A stretch of DNA of 64,000 nt, from the NCBI GenBank assembly GCA_008501825.1, contig QQUA01000006.1:248001-312000 (forward strand), read 5' to 3'. Shown here in pieces: positions 32,150 through 40,891 of the stretch (the stretch's first letter is position 1; each line of letters begins with the position of its first letter). The notes beneath the pieces were generated by a model, which was not told the DNA's origin, ran no database searches, and saw only the letters and a list, made by a program, of their open reading frames with translations. Both the position numbers and the translations under genes were made by a program. Source of the DNA: Planctomycetota bacterium (GTDB taxonomy: Bacteria; Planctomycetota; UBA1135).

Positions 32150-33490
32150 TCAATTGCGGCGAAGGTAATCCAAAGTGGGGGGGAGGCGCTCCATCCCTTT
32201 TTCTCCCAAGTGAGCTGAGAATAGGCGCTCAAGATCCACTAGGGCCGGTTCATCTCCCTCGAAGGTTATTTCCTTGACATCCGGGTGCGACCCCAAAAGG
32301 ACCAGCATCTGCATGATGGAAGCGGCACTGCACCGTTTGCCGGCAACTTCCATTTCCACAGGGGTTCCAAAGTGGTTCACAATCCCCACGATCAAGGAAA
32401 TCGGTCTAGCGTGCAATTGGATTCCCTCAGGAATAGAAAAAGTCTTGGAAATCTGAGTGGTGCTGGATTGGAGTAAAGCTTGCACGGCGGGGGAGTTGCG
32501 GCAAAAAGACTCGTAAGTGCTTTCTAATAAGCTACTTATGATAAAAGTCAAGAGTTGTTCCTCACCGATGAGACGCTCGAAGGTCTGCCTCGTTTCGCTC
32601 AATCGTCCATAAACATCGTGGCGCTCATACAGATGGGTAAGGGCCGTGGCCGACTCCAAAAGATGAAAGGCAATGCTGATCGCCCCCCGAAGGATGGGAA
32701 GCTCCTGATGAATCTCCACGTCCGATGCTGAGATCTGGCTGTCGTACAGGCTCTGCAAATTGTGAACCCGTGCTTCGTACTCCCGAGCTACGTCTTCCCG
32801 GAAGTGCTCAGCCATAAAAGCTCGACGGCTTTGTCCAGCCTCCTCCGCTTGTTTCCTCAATTTTTTGAAATCGCTCTCCAAACTCAAATATCTCGCCGCC
32901 ATTTGAGCGGCTTCCGAAACCGTTTCCTTTTCGGAATCGGCGACTTGTTCCCGCTCTTCGATCAGATTCCGCGCCAATCTCGGAGATTGACCGCTTGCAG
33001 GCAAGCTTTCCCGTACCGGAACTGACTCCGGCCAAGGGAGGTCCAAGGCTACCCAAGAAGATCGTAAACTCTTTAAACAAATCTGGATACGAGAACTAAG
33101 CAGATCCTTTCCGCGACCTAAATGGGTTTGGAAATCTCCCTGAAGCCAATTCTCGTCCAAATTTTCATAGGTCCGCAACCTGGAATCCAGATGCAAAAGG
33201 CTGCTCAGGGAAAGGCTTAACCAGCGAATCAACGCCACCATTTCCCGGATCGGGAAAAAACTCCGATTCTCTCGGGCTCCATGATCATCCAGATAGGTCT
33301 CGATTTCGGTGGCCGATCCATAAAGCAGATACACCTGATGATAGCTCCAATCTCCGCTGGAGGAATGCAGTAACTGGTTGCCCAGCAATAAGAAATCCCT
33401 TCCCTCCTGATCCAATCTTTGGCCAAATTCGCGTTCAGAAATGACTTCCTGATGGGGGAGTTTCTCAGTCCAGGGCATGGTGGAGGTCAT
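32150..33490 (-). CDS. Unknown N-terminal region fused to an HPr-like phosphocarrier domain
   Basis: This is a 446-residue cytoplasmic protein. Residues about 351-440 look like HPr: [10 protein letters not shown] with His360 at the PTS phosphorylation position, and [10 protein letters not shown] with Ser391 31 residues later, matching the His15-Ser46 spacing of HPr. The first 350 residues are helical, with a probable coiled coil around residues 190-270 and no recognised domain; an [10 protein letters not shown] phrase near residue 65 stands out. No other PTS gene is nearby. It may be a signalling rather than sugar-uptake HPr. It is divergent from the sigma factor gene. Confidence 0.72.
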   Translation of the reverse strand: MTSTMPWTEKLPHQEVISEREFGQRLDQEGRDFLLLGNQLLHSSSGDWSYHQVYLLYGSATEIETYLDDHGARENRSFFPIREMVALIRWLSLSLSSLLHLDSRLRTYENLDENWLQGDFQTHLGRGKDLLSSRIQICLKSLRSSWVALDLPWPESVPVRESLPASGQSPRLARNLIEEREQVADSEKETVSEAAQMAARYLSLESDFKKLRKQAEEAGQSRRAFMAEHFREDVAREYEARVHNLQSLYDSQISASDVEIHQELPILRGAISIAFHLLESATALTHLYERHDVYGRLSETRQTFERLIGEEQLLTFIISSLLESTYESFCRNSPAVQALLQSSTTQISKTFSIPEGIQLHARPISLIVGIVNHFGTPVEMEVAGKRCSAASIMQMLVLLGSHPDVKEITFEGDEPALVDLERLFSAHLGEKGMERLPPTLDYLRRN

Positions 33491-33677
33491 GAAATGCGAG
33501 TTGGGATTAAGGAGATGCGAGGCCCCAAGAGAGCCTTTTGCTTTGCTGCCTAATGTACAGCAAGTTCGGTGCAGCCAATCCAGGCGGTTTCACAAACTTT
33601 TCCATTTAAGTTGCGAAGCCATGACTCCGTTGTTGGGAACGAGCCAAAAGGGCTCGCCGTCTAATTCCATTGGAGGT

Positions 33678-34559
33678 ATGGCCTTGGCTTCGGACCGCTG
33701 CCTGGAAACGTACTTAAGGGAGATCGATGAGGTCCCCCTCCTCACTGCAAGTGAGGAGGTGGAATTGGGGAGGGCCATCAAAAAGGGAGATCTGAAAGCT
33801 CGCGAGCACATGATCCGCGCCAATCTTCGTTTGGTGGTGAGCATTGCTAAACGGTTTTCAGGTAGAGGCTTGTCCCTGCCGGATTTAATCGCCGAAGGCA
33901 ATATCGGCTTGCTGAAGGGCATTGATAAATTCGATCCCGAGCGAGGCTTTCGTTTTTCAACTTATGCAACTTGGTGGATTCAGCAAACCATCCGCCGGGC
34001 CCTGATCAACTCGACGAAAACGGTTCGGGTCCCCTCTTATATGGTTGAGATTTTGGCGAAATGGCACCGAGCCAGCCAAGAATTGCACGAAAAATTGGGC
34101 CGTGAACCTCTTTCCAAGGAAATCGCCGACCATCTCGGCTTGTCGGAAAGCAATCGCAAAGTAGTTAGCCAAACTTTGCTGAGCCAATCTTCCGGCAGCC
34201 GCGTGGGCGAAGACATGCTGCAAAACTTGTCCGGTGAAAAAACTCACCGTCAAGAACACCGGCCTCCGGACGAAATCGTCCAGGAAACCGACGCCTTGGA
34301 AAGCCTTCAGGAATTGTTGGATTTAATCGACCAACAAGAAGCTCAGGTTCTTCGACTACGATATGGCCTTGACCAAGAAAAACCCGCCACTTTGGAGCAA
34401 ATCGGCAAGGTCTTGGGCATTTCCCGAGAACGGGTGCGTCAGGTAGAAAGGGAGGCCTTGCGCAAACTCCACGCCTACGTCGTTGAAGGACTCACGCCAA
34501 ACCAAATCATTCCCAGCTTCGTCAAGGGACAAAATCCTTCCATCCAAAGGCCGGCCTGA
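33678..34559 (+). CDS. RNA polymerase sigma factor, sigma-70 family
   Basis: This 293-residue sigma factor has region 1.2 ([16 protein letters not shown]), region 2 ([36 protein letters not shown]), region 3 and region 4 with the helix-turn-helix [17 protein letters not shown]. It lacks the region 1.1 of primary sigmas, so it is a group 2-type or short primary factor. I take ATG 33678, where conserved sequence starts, although GGAGGT abuts it with no spacing; ATG 33621 and an open frame to 33477 are alternatives. The opening block recalls planctomycete sigma factors. Confidence 0.92.
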   Translation: MALASDRCLETYLREIDEVPLLTASEEVELGRAIKKGDLKAREHMIRANLRLVVSIAKRFSGRGLSLPDLIAEGNIGLLKGIDKFDPERGFRFSTYATWWIQQTIRRALINSTKTVRVPSYMVEILAKWHRASQELHEKLGREPLSKEIADHLGLSESNRKVVSQTLLSQSSGSRVGEDMLQNLSGEKTHRQEHRPPDEIVQETDALESLQELLDLIDQQEAQVLRLRYGLDQEKPATLEQIGKVLGISRERVRQVEREALRKLHAYVVEGLTPNQIIPSFVKGQNPSIQRPA

Positions 34560-34626
34560 CCTTTGGCAACAGCAACTGGTCGCCGCAAGATCGGCGACCG
34601 AAAACACTCCCTTAAAAGAAAGCGGA

Positions 34627-35799
34627 GTGTCTTTATACGTTCATTTTCCCTATTGCCAATCCAAGTGCCGCTATTGCGATTTCAATTCCTATGCCTGGAC
34701 CGGGCAAAACATGGAAGCTTACGTAGATGCCGTATTGCAAGAAGCTCGATCGGTGGCCAAAGAACTTTTGCCGCAAACCGTGTTTATCGGCGGCGGTACC
34801 CCAAGTCTTTTGTCCCCTCAACTCCTGGATCGGCTTCTTCGCGGTTTAGCAGACATCAGTGGTTTCGTGCATAGCTCAAAGGAAACCACCCTCGAAGCCA
34901 ATCCTGAATCATTCAGCCGCGAGAAAGCCTCCCTAGCCAAAGATTTGGGCATCACTCGAATCAGCCTTGGAATCCAGTCCCTTCGCCAAGAAGTCCTCCA
35001 AGCTTACGATCGAGTCCACGACCCGGAACAAGCTTTGAAAGCTTTGGATGCTGCCCAGGAAGTTGGCTTCGCCCACTGCAACGCCGATTTGATCTTCGCT
35101 TTTCCGGGCCAGAATCCTGAACACTGGTGGCAGGACCTACACACAGTTCTTGCCAGCGGCATCGACCATCTTTCCGCATACGAATTGAGTTATGAGCCGG
35201 GCACCGCTTTGACCCGATTGAACCAAGCCGGTCGATGGCCGGCTGAAAATCCAGACCATTGCCAAGCTTTGTTCGAAGGTACCCGTCAAGCTTGCCATCA
35301 AGCAGGATTCGGGGGTTATGAGGTTTCCAACTTCGCCAAAAGTGGGGCGGCTTGTCTCCACAACCTGGTGTATTGGCGAAGCCATTCCTATGTTGGACTC
35401 GGGGCGGGAGCCCATAGCTGGTATCAAGGGAACCGAGTACAGAACTTGCCCTCACCGGAAGATTACCTGGCCACCATTCAAAACCGGGGCCAAGCGATTC
35501 AAGAGAAACAACGGCCGTCCCCCGGAACTTTGTTGTTCGAAATCCTCATGATGGGTCTCCGGCTTCCTCATGAAGGAGTGAATTTGGACCGTGCGGAAAA
35601 GTTGACCGAATTGGATGCCTTGGAGTATTTCGGCGATCCTCTTTCCTCCCTGCTGGACCGGAAGTGGTTATGTCTCGAAACCGGCTCTCAGAAGGAGCGA
35701 TATCTCCGGGCCACGGAAACCGGCTTTCTCCTTTTGGATGAAATCCTGCTCCAGCTTTTACCCGACGACTCGAATTCTCCGGCGAGAAAGGCACAATAG
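34627..35799 (+). CDS. hemW: Radical SAM HemW-like protein
   Basis: HemW-type radical SAM proteins are heme chaperones related to oxygen-independent coproporphyrinogen oxidase. The 390 residues from the GTG at 34627 begin V-S-L-Y-V-H-F-P-Y-C-Q-S-K-C-R-Y-C-D-F, giving the Cys-x3-Cys-x2-Cys cluster motif followed by Asp-Phe as in HemW. Next come F-I-G-G-G-T-P-S-L and the later Y-E-V-S-N-F-A-K block. HemN's extra residues are not evident, so HemW is more likely. The frame is open further upstream into the sigma gene (TTG at 34483), but the motif lies at the N-terminus only with the shorter start. Confidence 0.85.
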   Translation: MSLYVHFPYCQSKCRYCDFNSYAWTGQNMEAYVDAVLQEARSVAKELLPQTVFIGGGTPSLLSPQLLDRLLRGLADISGFVHSSKETTLEANPESFSREKASLAKDLGITRISLGIQSLRQEVLQAYDRVHDPEQALKALDAAQEVGFAHCNADLIFAFPGQNPEHWWQDLHTVLASGIDHLSAYELSYEPGTALTRLNQAGRWPAENPDHCQALFEGTRQACHQAGFGGYEVSNFAKSGAACLHNLVYWRSHSYVGLGAGAHSWYQGNRVQNLPSPEDYLATIQNRGQAIQEKQRPSPGTLLFEILMMGLRLPHEGVNLDRAEKLTELDALEYFGDPLSSLLDRKWLCLETGSQKERYLRATETGFLLLDEILLQLLPDDSNSPARKAQ

Positions 35800-35822
35800 G
35801 GGAGGACGACGCCTTCCGGCCC

Positions 35823-36578
35823 ATGGCCATCCGCTCCGCTCACCCGATCATTCAAGCCTTTTTCCGAGGGCTGGGGATCATCCTCCCTTTCGCCCTGACT
35901 ATTTTTATGTTGGTTTGGATCTGGAACCTGTTGGCGGAAACGGTGGTCTATCGAGTGGATGATGCGGTGCGCTTTTTAGTGGAGTACCTAGTGAACGACG
36001 GCTCGATGTCGAGTTCCGAGGTTCGCGCCCGGTCGGAAGAAGTCTTGCCTCCAGCTCTACGTTTGGGCGTCGCCATCGTCGCCGTCGCCGCGTTGCTGTT
36101 GGTGCTAGGTTGGTGGCTTTCCGGATTCGTCGGCCGGAGGATGTACCGGGCCTTCGAAAGCCTGACCAAAAGAATTCCGGTCTTCGGTGCCATTTATCCC
36201 CACGTCAAACAAATCACCGAATTCTTCTTTAGCGAAGACGAGTCCAAGAAATTGGAATTCGATGCCGTCGTAGCCATTCCTTATCCAAGGGAAGGATCCT
36301 ATAGCCTGGCCATGCTGACCGGCAGCAGCCTGCAATCGATGAACCAGGGAACCGGCGAGGAATTGGTCTCGGTTTTCGTACCCTCTTCGCCGATGCCGGC
36401 CACCGGCTACACCATTTTCGTTCCGGCCCGAGACATCATCCCAGTCGGTCTGTCGGTGGACGAAGCCTTGCGCATCGTGGTCAGCGCAGGCGTGCTGGTC
36501 CCGCCGCACGAAAGCGTGACTCCACCCCTTCCGGACGCCCATCCTTCGACTCCCCCCGATTCCCAAGAGCAAAAATGA
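35823..36578 (+). CDS. DUF502 family membrane protein
   Basis: This 251-residue protein has two hydrophobic segments, around residues 16-35 and 82-104, followed by a soluble C-terminal domain. R-I-P-V-F-G-A-I-Y-P-H-V-K-Q and A-M-L-T-G are typical of DUF502, a widespread bacterial and plant family of unknown function. The tail is proline-rich. It starts 23 bases after hemW, and its stop overlaps the pyrF ATG (ATGA). The context gives no role. Confidence 0.85.
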   Translation: MAIRSAHPIIQAFFRGLGIILPFALTIFMLVWIWNLLAETVVYRVDDAVRFLVEYLVNDGSMSSSEVRARSEEVLPPALRLGVAIVAVAALLLVLGWWLSGFVGRRMYRAFESLTKRIPVFGAIYPHVKQITEFFFSEDESKKLEFDAVVAIPYPREGSYSLAMLTGSSLQSMNQGTGEELVSVFVPSSPMPATGYTIFVPARDIIPVGLSVDEALRIVVSAGVLVPPHESVTPPLPDAHPSTPPDSQEQK

Positions 36579-37492
36579 CTTTCGCTCATCGCCTATGGAA
36601 GGCATTAGAAGAAAAGGGCCATCCAGCCATGGTGGGTTTGGATCCCAGACCGGAACACTTTCCCGAACCTTTCGCCAGCCATGCCAAGACCGGAAGTCGA
36701 GCCGCCGCCGAAGCTACCCGCGAATACCACCGCGCCCTGCTCCCTCTCCTTGCCGACAAAGTCGCGGTGGTCAAACCTCAAGCCGCCTTTTTTGAAGCCC
36801 TCGGCTTATACGGATGGGAAGTCCTCTGGGACGCGGTCCAGTTCGCAAAGGAACTGAAGCTCATGGTGGTTTTGGATGCGAAACGTGGCGATATTGGATC
36901 CACCTCCGAAGCTTATGCTCAGGCGTTTCTCGGCGGAGGTCAATACGGAGACCTTCCCAAAGCCGACGCCCTTACGATCAACCCGTATTTGGGCGAAGAT
37001 GCCTGCAAACCTTTTTTGGAAGTCGCCGCCACCGAGAAAGCCGGCCTGTTCATTTTGGTCAAGACTTCCAATCCAGGCGCCGGGCTGTTTCAGGATTGGG
37101 GTGAACCTCCGCTAGCTGCTCAAGTCGCTGACCAAGTCCGGCAATGGGGAAGTGATCGAATCGATGCCTCCGGCTGGTCCGCCGTAGGGGCGGTGGTTGG
37201 GGCAACCCGGCCCCAAGAATTGGCTCAATGGCGACAGCGCATGCCGCAAAGCCCACTCCTGCTGCCGGGCTTCGGCTTTCAAGGAGGCACGGCGGCAGGC
37301 CTGGAACCCGCCTTCGACGCCAAGGGTCGTGGCGCCATCGTGAATTCCAGCCGGTCGATTTTGTGGGCCCATCGCAGGCCGGAATTTGCCCACCTTCCGA
37401 ATTGGGAATCCCAAGTCGAAGCCGCCCTGGAAGAAATGTGCCAAGCCCTGGCTTCCCTACAACAGCGAGAGAAGCCCGAAGCCCACCGCTGA
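36575..37492 (+). CDS. pyrF: Orotidine 5'-phosphate decarboxylase, type 2
   Basis: PyrF decarboxylates OMP to UMP, the last step of pyrimidine synthesis. The 305-residue protein is the longer type 2 form found in actinobacteria, planctomycetes and others. It has the G-L-D-P-R-P opening, V-K-P-Q-A-A-F-F-E, and the catalytic D-A-K-R-G-D-I-G-S-T with the Lys-Asp pair. V-G-A-T-R-P and L-L-P-G-F-G-F-Q-G-G complete the phosphate site. It is co-translated with the DUF502 gene. Other pyrimidine genes are not in the window. Confidence 0.94.
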   Translation: MTFAHRLWKALEEKGHPAMVGLDPRPEHFPEPFASHAKTGSRAAAEATREYHRALLPLLADKVAVVKPQAAFFEALGLYGWEVLWDAVQFAKELKLMVVLDAKRGDIGSTSEAYAQAFLGGGQYGDLPKADALTINPYLGEDACKPFLEVAATEKAGLFILVKTSNPGAGLFQDWGEPPLAAQVADQVRQWGSDRIDASGWSAVGAVVGATRPQELAQWRQRMPQSPLLLPGFGFQGGTAAGLEPAFDAKGRGAIVNSSRSILWAHRRPEFAHLPNWESQVEAALEEMCQALASLQQREKPEAHR

Positions 37493-37505
37493 GTCACTCT
37501 AAGCC

Positions 37506-38495
37506 ATGACATCCAAAGAATTTGTCGTGGTTATCCCAGCCGCCTTCGGTGGCGGCCTGCTGCGCGATTTCAACCGCCTGTTGCGGGCCCAGGCGGCTTT
37601 GCTCGAAGCTGCCGAGGAAGGTCAGGCTCAACCACCGGCTGTTCTTTGGATCGACGACCGCTTGAGCCAGGCGGCCGATCGGGATTTGTACCTGCTCAAC
37701 GCTCGGGGAGACGCCGTTCGGCATCCAGGACCGGCCCAAGGCCGGTTTCGAGAAGGGGAGCGCAAAGCCTTCCTGGAAGCCGTGATCGACACTCTTCCTC
37801 CGACCCGGCACGGGCGGAATTGGGCGGAGCGCCTTTTTCCTCGGTCCGAAGAAAGTCCGGAAGAAGCCGCCCAGCGCCTTTGGAAGTCCGTGGTGGAGCC
37901 CGCCGGTTGGCAAGTCCGCACTGGGCCAGCCCCCAGCCCGGAGACCGAAACCGAGGACCGGCCGGACATCCTATGGCTCGGTCCCCGTCATCTTCAGGCC
38001 ATGCAAGAAATGAATTTGCCATTGAAGCAAGTCCTTGCCGGGGAAAAGGTACTGAAGAGTTTTTTACGCAAGCGCCAGAGCCAAAGCTCCCGCATCGCCA
38101 CCTTGGGCCAGGCTCTCCAGCAACAATGGGAAACTGGACTGACCCAATTGGAAGCCGCCATTCGTCAGGACGACCCCGCCTTCATGGGGGCTTGGATGCG
38201 CCTTCGCCGCGACGGCCGCAAGGCCCACAAAGAATTCATGCGCCGGGTGGATCGCAATCTAAGAAACCGATCCGGAATCCAAGGAGCTCGAAGCCACGCC
38301 CTTTGCCAAGCGGTACTTCCTCAAGGCCATCGCCAGCAGGATTTCTTGAGTTTGTTCACGGCTGCAACCCTGTTCGGCTTGGACCTCGACCGCTTCGTAG
38401 CCTATGCCGAAACCTTGAAAAACTTACCGTCCGGCGATCCTCAGGTCCTGTGCACGAACCTTTCCTCGGAGCAATACAAGCTTGAGGACTCGTAA
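37506..38495 (+). CDS. Unknown protein with a BshC-like C-terminal helical region
   Basis: The 329-residue protein has no signal or membrane segment. The N-terminal half is not recognised. The C-terminal half is helical with coiled-coil character and ends with A-V-L-P-Q-G-H-R-Q-Q-D-F-L-S-L followed by F-G-L-D-L. The last resembles the L-F-P-x-G-x-x-Q-E-R ending of BshC, the bacillithiol cysteine-adding enzyme, but BshC is about 540 residues, and the catalytic part is not seen. It could be a shortened, diverged relative or unrelated. It starts 13 bases after pyrF. A small GGGTTA-GAAA-TAACCC hairpin (38496-38511) follows its stop. Confidence 0.55.
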   Translation: MTSKEFVVVIPAAFGGGLLRDFNRLLRAQAALLEAAEEGQAQPPAVLWIDDRLSQAADRDLYLLNARGDAVRHPGPAQGRFREGERKAFLEAVIDTLPPTRHGRNWAERLFPRSEESPEEAAQRLWKSVVEPAGWQVRTGPAPSPETETEDRPDILWLGPRHLQAMQEMNLPLKQVLAGEKVLKSFLRKRQSQSSRIATLGQALQQQWETGLTQLEAAIRQDDPAFMGAWMRLRRDGRKAHKEFMRRVDRNLRNRSGIQGARSHALCQAVLPQGHRQQDFLSLFTAATLFGLDLDRFVAYAETLKNLPSGDPQVLCTNLSSEQYKLEDS

Positions 38496-38535
38496 GGGTT
38501 AGAAATAACCCGATCAAATGGTTATCGTAAGGCTC

Positions 38536-39567
38536 GTGCAGATCGTCGCTGTCATCAATCAAAAAGGGGGGGTAGGAAAAACCACCGCCTGTGCCAATCT
38601 CGGCGCTGCCTTGGCGCTGAATGGTCACGACGTTCTTCTAATCGATTTGGACCCCCAGGCGCATCTTTCGATCAGTTTCGATCGTATGCCCCCGCCGGGT
38701 CAGCCGTCGTTGTATTCCCTGTTAGCTGGTCAACACCAACTCTTGGACGTTCTCCAAGAGACCAGCATTCCCAATCTGTACATCCTTCCGACCAATTTGG
38801 ATTTGACCGGCGCGGAAACGGAATTTGCCAGTGAAATCGGCCGGGAAAGCTTGTTGCGAGATGCCTTGAGCGTCTTGCACGGTCTCCCGGAAGCCCCGGA
38901 CGTGGTGATGTTCGATTGCCCCCCGTCCTTGGGCTTAATGTCGCTGAACGCTCTGGTCGCCGCCCAACACGTCTTGATCCCGGTTCAGGCCGAATTTTTC
39001 GCCCTGCAAGGGATGGCTCAGCTTTTGGAAGTGGTGGAACGGGTTCAGCGAAGATTGAATCCCGACCTCGATCTTTTGGGAATCGTCATCGGCTTGTTTA
39101 CCAAGCAAAGGAATTTATCCCGAGAGGTTCTTCACGAACTTCATACTCACTTCGGCGATCTCCTTTTCCCCACCCTGGTAAGGGTCAACGTTCGATTGGC
39201 CGAAGCCCCGAGTCACGGCCAAACCATTTTCGAATACGCTCCCCAATCCGGGGCGGCATTGGACTTTCGGACGGTGGCGGCTGAGATCGAACGCCGTTTG
39301 GGACTTTTGGAACCGAAGCCGGAACCTGTCGAGTCGGCCGCCCCGGAGTTGAGTTCCTTGCCCCAACCCATGGTGGCGGAAACTCCGGCCACGGCGCCTC
39401 CGGAAAGCTTTCCTTCTCGCTTTCAATCCCGGGAGAAACCGCCAGCCGAAGACTCGCAAGAGGAGGCGGAGTTGGAACAGGAAGCGTCCTCGTCCCCGTC
39501 CTCATCACAACCGCCGGCCTTTCGTCCTTCGACTTCCGGCAACTGGCCTGAATCTTCGAACCTTTAG
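38536..39567 (+). CDS. parA: Chromosome-partitioning ATPase ParA
   Basis: ParA is a deviant Walker ATPase that segregates ParB-parS complexes. The protein begins I-N-Q-K-G-G-V-G-K-T-T with the signature lysine, then L-I-D-L-D-P-Q-A-H-L-S, and later M-F-D-C-P-P-S-L-G-L and V-L-I-P-V-Q-A-E-F-F-A-L-Q-G. A Pro/Glu/Ser-rich tail of about 80 residues follows the ATPase core, longer than usual. GTG 38536 has AAGG a few bases upstream; ATG 38518 would give an unusual extra six residues. It is about 7 kb from parB instead of adjacent. Confidence 0.93.
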   Translation: MQIVAVINQKGGVGKTTACANLGAALALNGHDVLLIDLDPQAHLSISFDRMPPPGQPSLYSLLAGQHQLLDVLQETSIPNLYILPTNLDLTGAETEFASEIGRESLLRDALSVLHGLPEAPDVVMFDCPPSLGLMSLNALVAAQHVLIPVQAEFFALQGMAQLLEVVERVQRRLNPDLDLLGIVIGLFTKQRNLSREVLHELHTHFGDLLFPTLVRVNVRLAEAPSHGQTIFEYAPQSGAALDFRTVAAEIERRLGLLEPKPEPVESAAPELSSLPQPMVAETPATAPPESFPSRFQSREKPPAEDSQEEAELEQEASSSPSSSQPPAFRPSTSGNWPESSNL

Positions 39568-39581
39568 TTCTCGAGGTTCCG

Positions 39582-40727
39582 GTGTACCTGGACCACAATG
39601 CCTCCACTCCGGTCCATCCGAGAGTTTTGGAGCTATACCTGAAGGTGTCCCAGGAGGTCGCCGCCAATCCTTCCTCCTTGCATCGACCTGGGCGTCGGGC
39701 CCAAGGCATTCTGGAACAGGCCCGGGAGCGGATCGGTCATTGCCTACAGCTCCCAGCCAAGGAAATCCTCTTCACAGGAGGGGCAACAGAGGGAAACAAT
39801 ATTGCCTTATTCGGGGCCGTCCGGGCTATGGCTTCCCTTCACGGAACCCCGATTCGAATGCTGGCTTCGGCGGCGGAGCATCCTGCGGTTTTGGGGGCCC
39901 TGCGCTTGCTGCAACAAGAAGGCCATCCGCTCCGGCTCTTGCCCTTGGACCGACACGGCAGAGTGCAGAGCTCCGCCTTGGGCGAAGCCTTGGCCGAGGA
40001 AGTCCCGACGGTGTTGGCACTTCAATGGGCCAACAATGAAACCGGAGCGATCCAGGATTTTTCCCCCTGGTTGGAAACGACCCGTTCCGACCTTCACTTG
40101 CACGTCGACGCGGTCCAAGGATTTGGGAAGTTGCCTTGGCCTGCATTTTTTCAAGAAGCTCCGACATTCGTGGGTTCCGGTCATAAGTTTCGCGGTCCGA
40201 AAGGTTTTGGTTTTCTCCGGGTCGCCGATTTCGCCTTCCTGCAACCGATGATCGGAGGGGGAGGCCAGCAAGGAGGCCTTCGCCCCGGCACCGAATCGCC
40301 GGCCGGCGCCTTAGCCACCGCCCTGGCTTTGGAATTGGCTTTTGAAGAACAAGCCAGCTTCGAGCGGCAAAGTGCAGCTACCGCTCAAGCTTTTTTAAAG
40401 GCGCTGGAGCAGGCCGGCGTTTCCTTTGAAAGCAACCATCCTCCCTTGGGGGAAGGGCTGCCGAACACCTTGAACCTCAGTTTTCCCGGGATCGACGGCC
40501 GCAAATTACTCCCTGCTTGCGACGCCGAAGATTTAGCACTCTCTTCCGGGTCCGCCTGTGCCTCGGGATCGGCTCAAGCCTCTCCCGTGCTCCTGGCCTC
40601 CGGGGTTTCCGAGGCCCTGGCCCGGGCCAGCTTGCGGATCAGTTTTGGCTGGCAACAGGGTCCGGAAGAGGGTCGGGCGGCCGGGCGCACACTCACCAAA
40701 ATTTTGCAACGGATCTACCAAAACTGA
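39582..40727 (+). CDS. Cysteine desulfurase (NifS/IscS type)
   Basis: The enzyme takes sulfur from cysteine for Fe-S clusters, thiolated tRNA or other cofactors. The 381-residue protein has Y-L-D-H-N-A-S-T-P-V-H, F-T-G-G-A-T-E-G-N-N, W-A-N-N-E-T-G-A-I-Q, the PLP-lysine block G-S-G-H-K-F-R-G-P-K-G and the catalytic-loop Cys in S-S-G-S-A-C-A-S-G-S. NifS and IscS types are both possible. GTG at 39582 is the start. No iscU or regulator lies beside it. It precedes dnaA by 164 bases. Confidence 0.92.
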   Translation: MYLDHNASTPVHPRVLELYLKVSQEVAANPSSLHRPGRRAQGILEQARERIGHCLQLPAKEILFTGGATEGNNIALFGAVRAMASLHGTPIRMLASAAEHPAVLGALRLLQQEGHPLRLLPLDRHGRVQSSALGEALAEEVPTVLALQWANNETGAIQDFSPWLETTRSDLHLHVDAVQGFGKLPWPAFFQEAPTFVGSGHKFRGPKGFGFLRVADFAFLQPMIGGGGQQGGLRPGTESPAGALATALALELAFEEQASFERQSAATAQAFLKALEQAGVSFESNHPPLGEGLPNTLNLSFPGIDGRKLLPACDAEDLALSSGSACASGSAQASPVLLASGVSEALARASLRISFGWQQGPEEGRAAGRTLTKILQRIYQN

Positions 40728-40737
40728 ATTTCCTAAT

Positions 40738-40755
40738 CCCGTGCTGGAACACGGG
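40738..40755 (+). terminator. Possible hairpin after the cysteine desulfurase gene
   Basis: CCCGTG-CTGGAA-CACGGG is a 6-bp GC-rich hairpin 10 bases past the stop. There is no T run after it, so it is at best a weak terminator. The rest of the 164-base gap before dnaA is AT-rich around 40840-40870 and has no perfect DnaA box. Confidence 0.3.
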
Positions 40756-40891
40756 TAATGGAAAGCTTCAGATTTTCCGACCTCAAAGTTAGCGCCTGCG
40801 CTAGGCTGGAGGATACCCGCGTGAAACACCGGACCCTTCTTGTAAACACTGCAAATAAAAGAAGTTAACACCAAACCTAGTCCCGTTCCTG

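Noticed and set aside
33477-33677. N-terminal extension of the sigma factor
   Set aside because: The sequence before ATG 33678 is not conserved-looking and overlaps the divergent HPr-fusion start region.
39582-40727. Isopenicillin-epimerase-like or phosphonate enzyme instead of a cysteine desulfurase
   Set aside because: The S-S-G-S-A-C loop and H-K-F motif are characteristic of NifS/IscS.
40812-40828. Half parS-like sequence (CGTGAAACA) upstream of dnaA
   Set aside because: Only the right half matches; the left half differs at most positions, so it is not a credible parS site.
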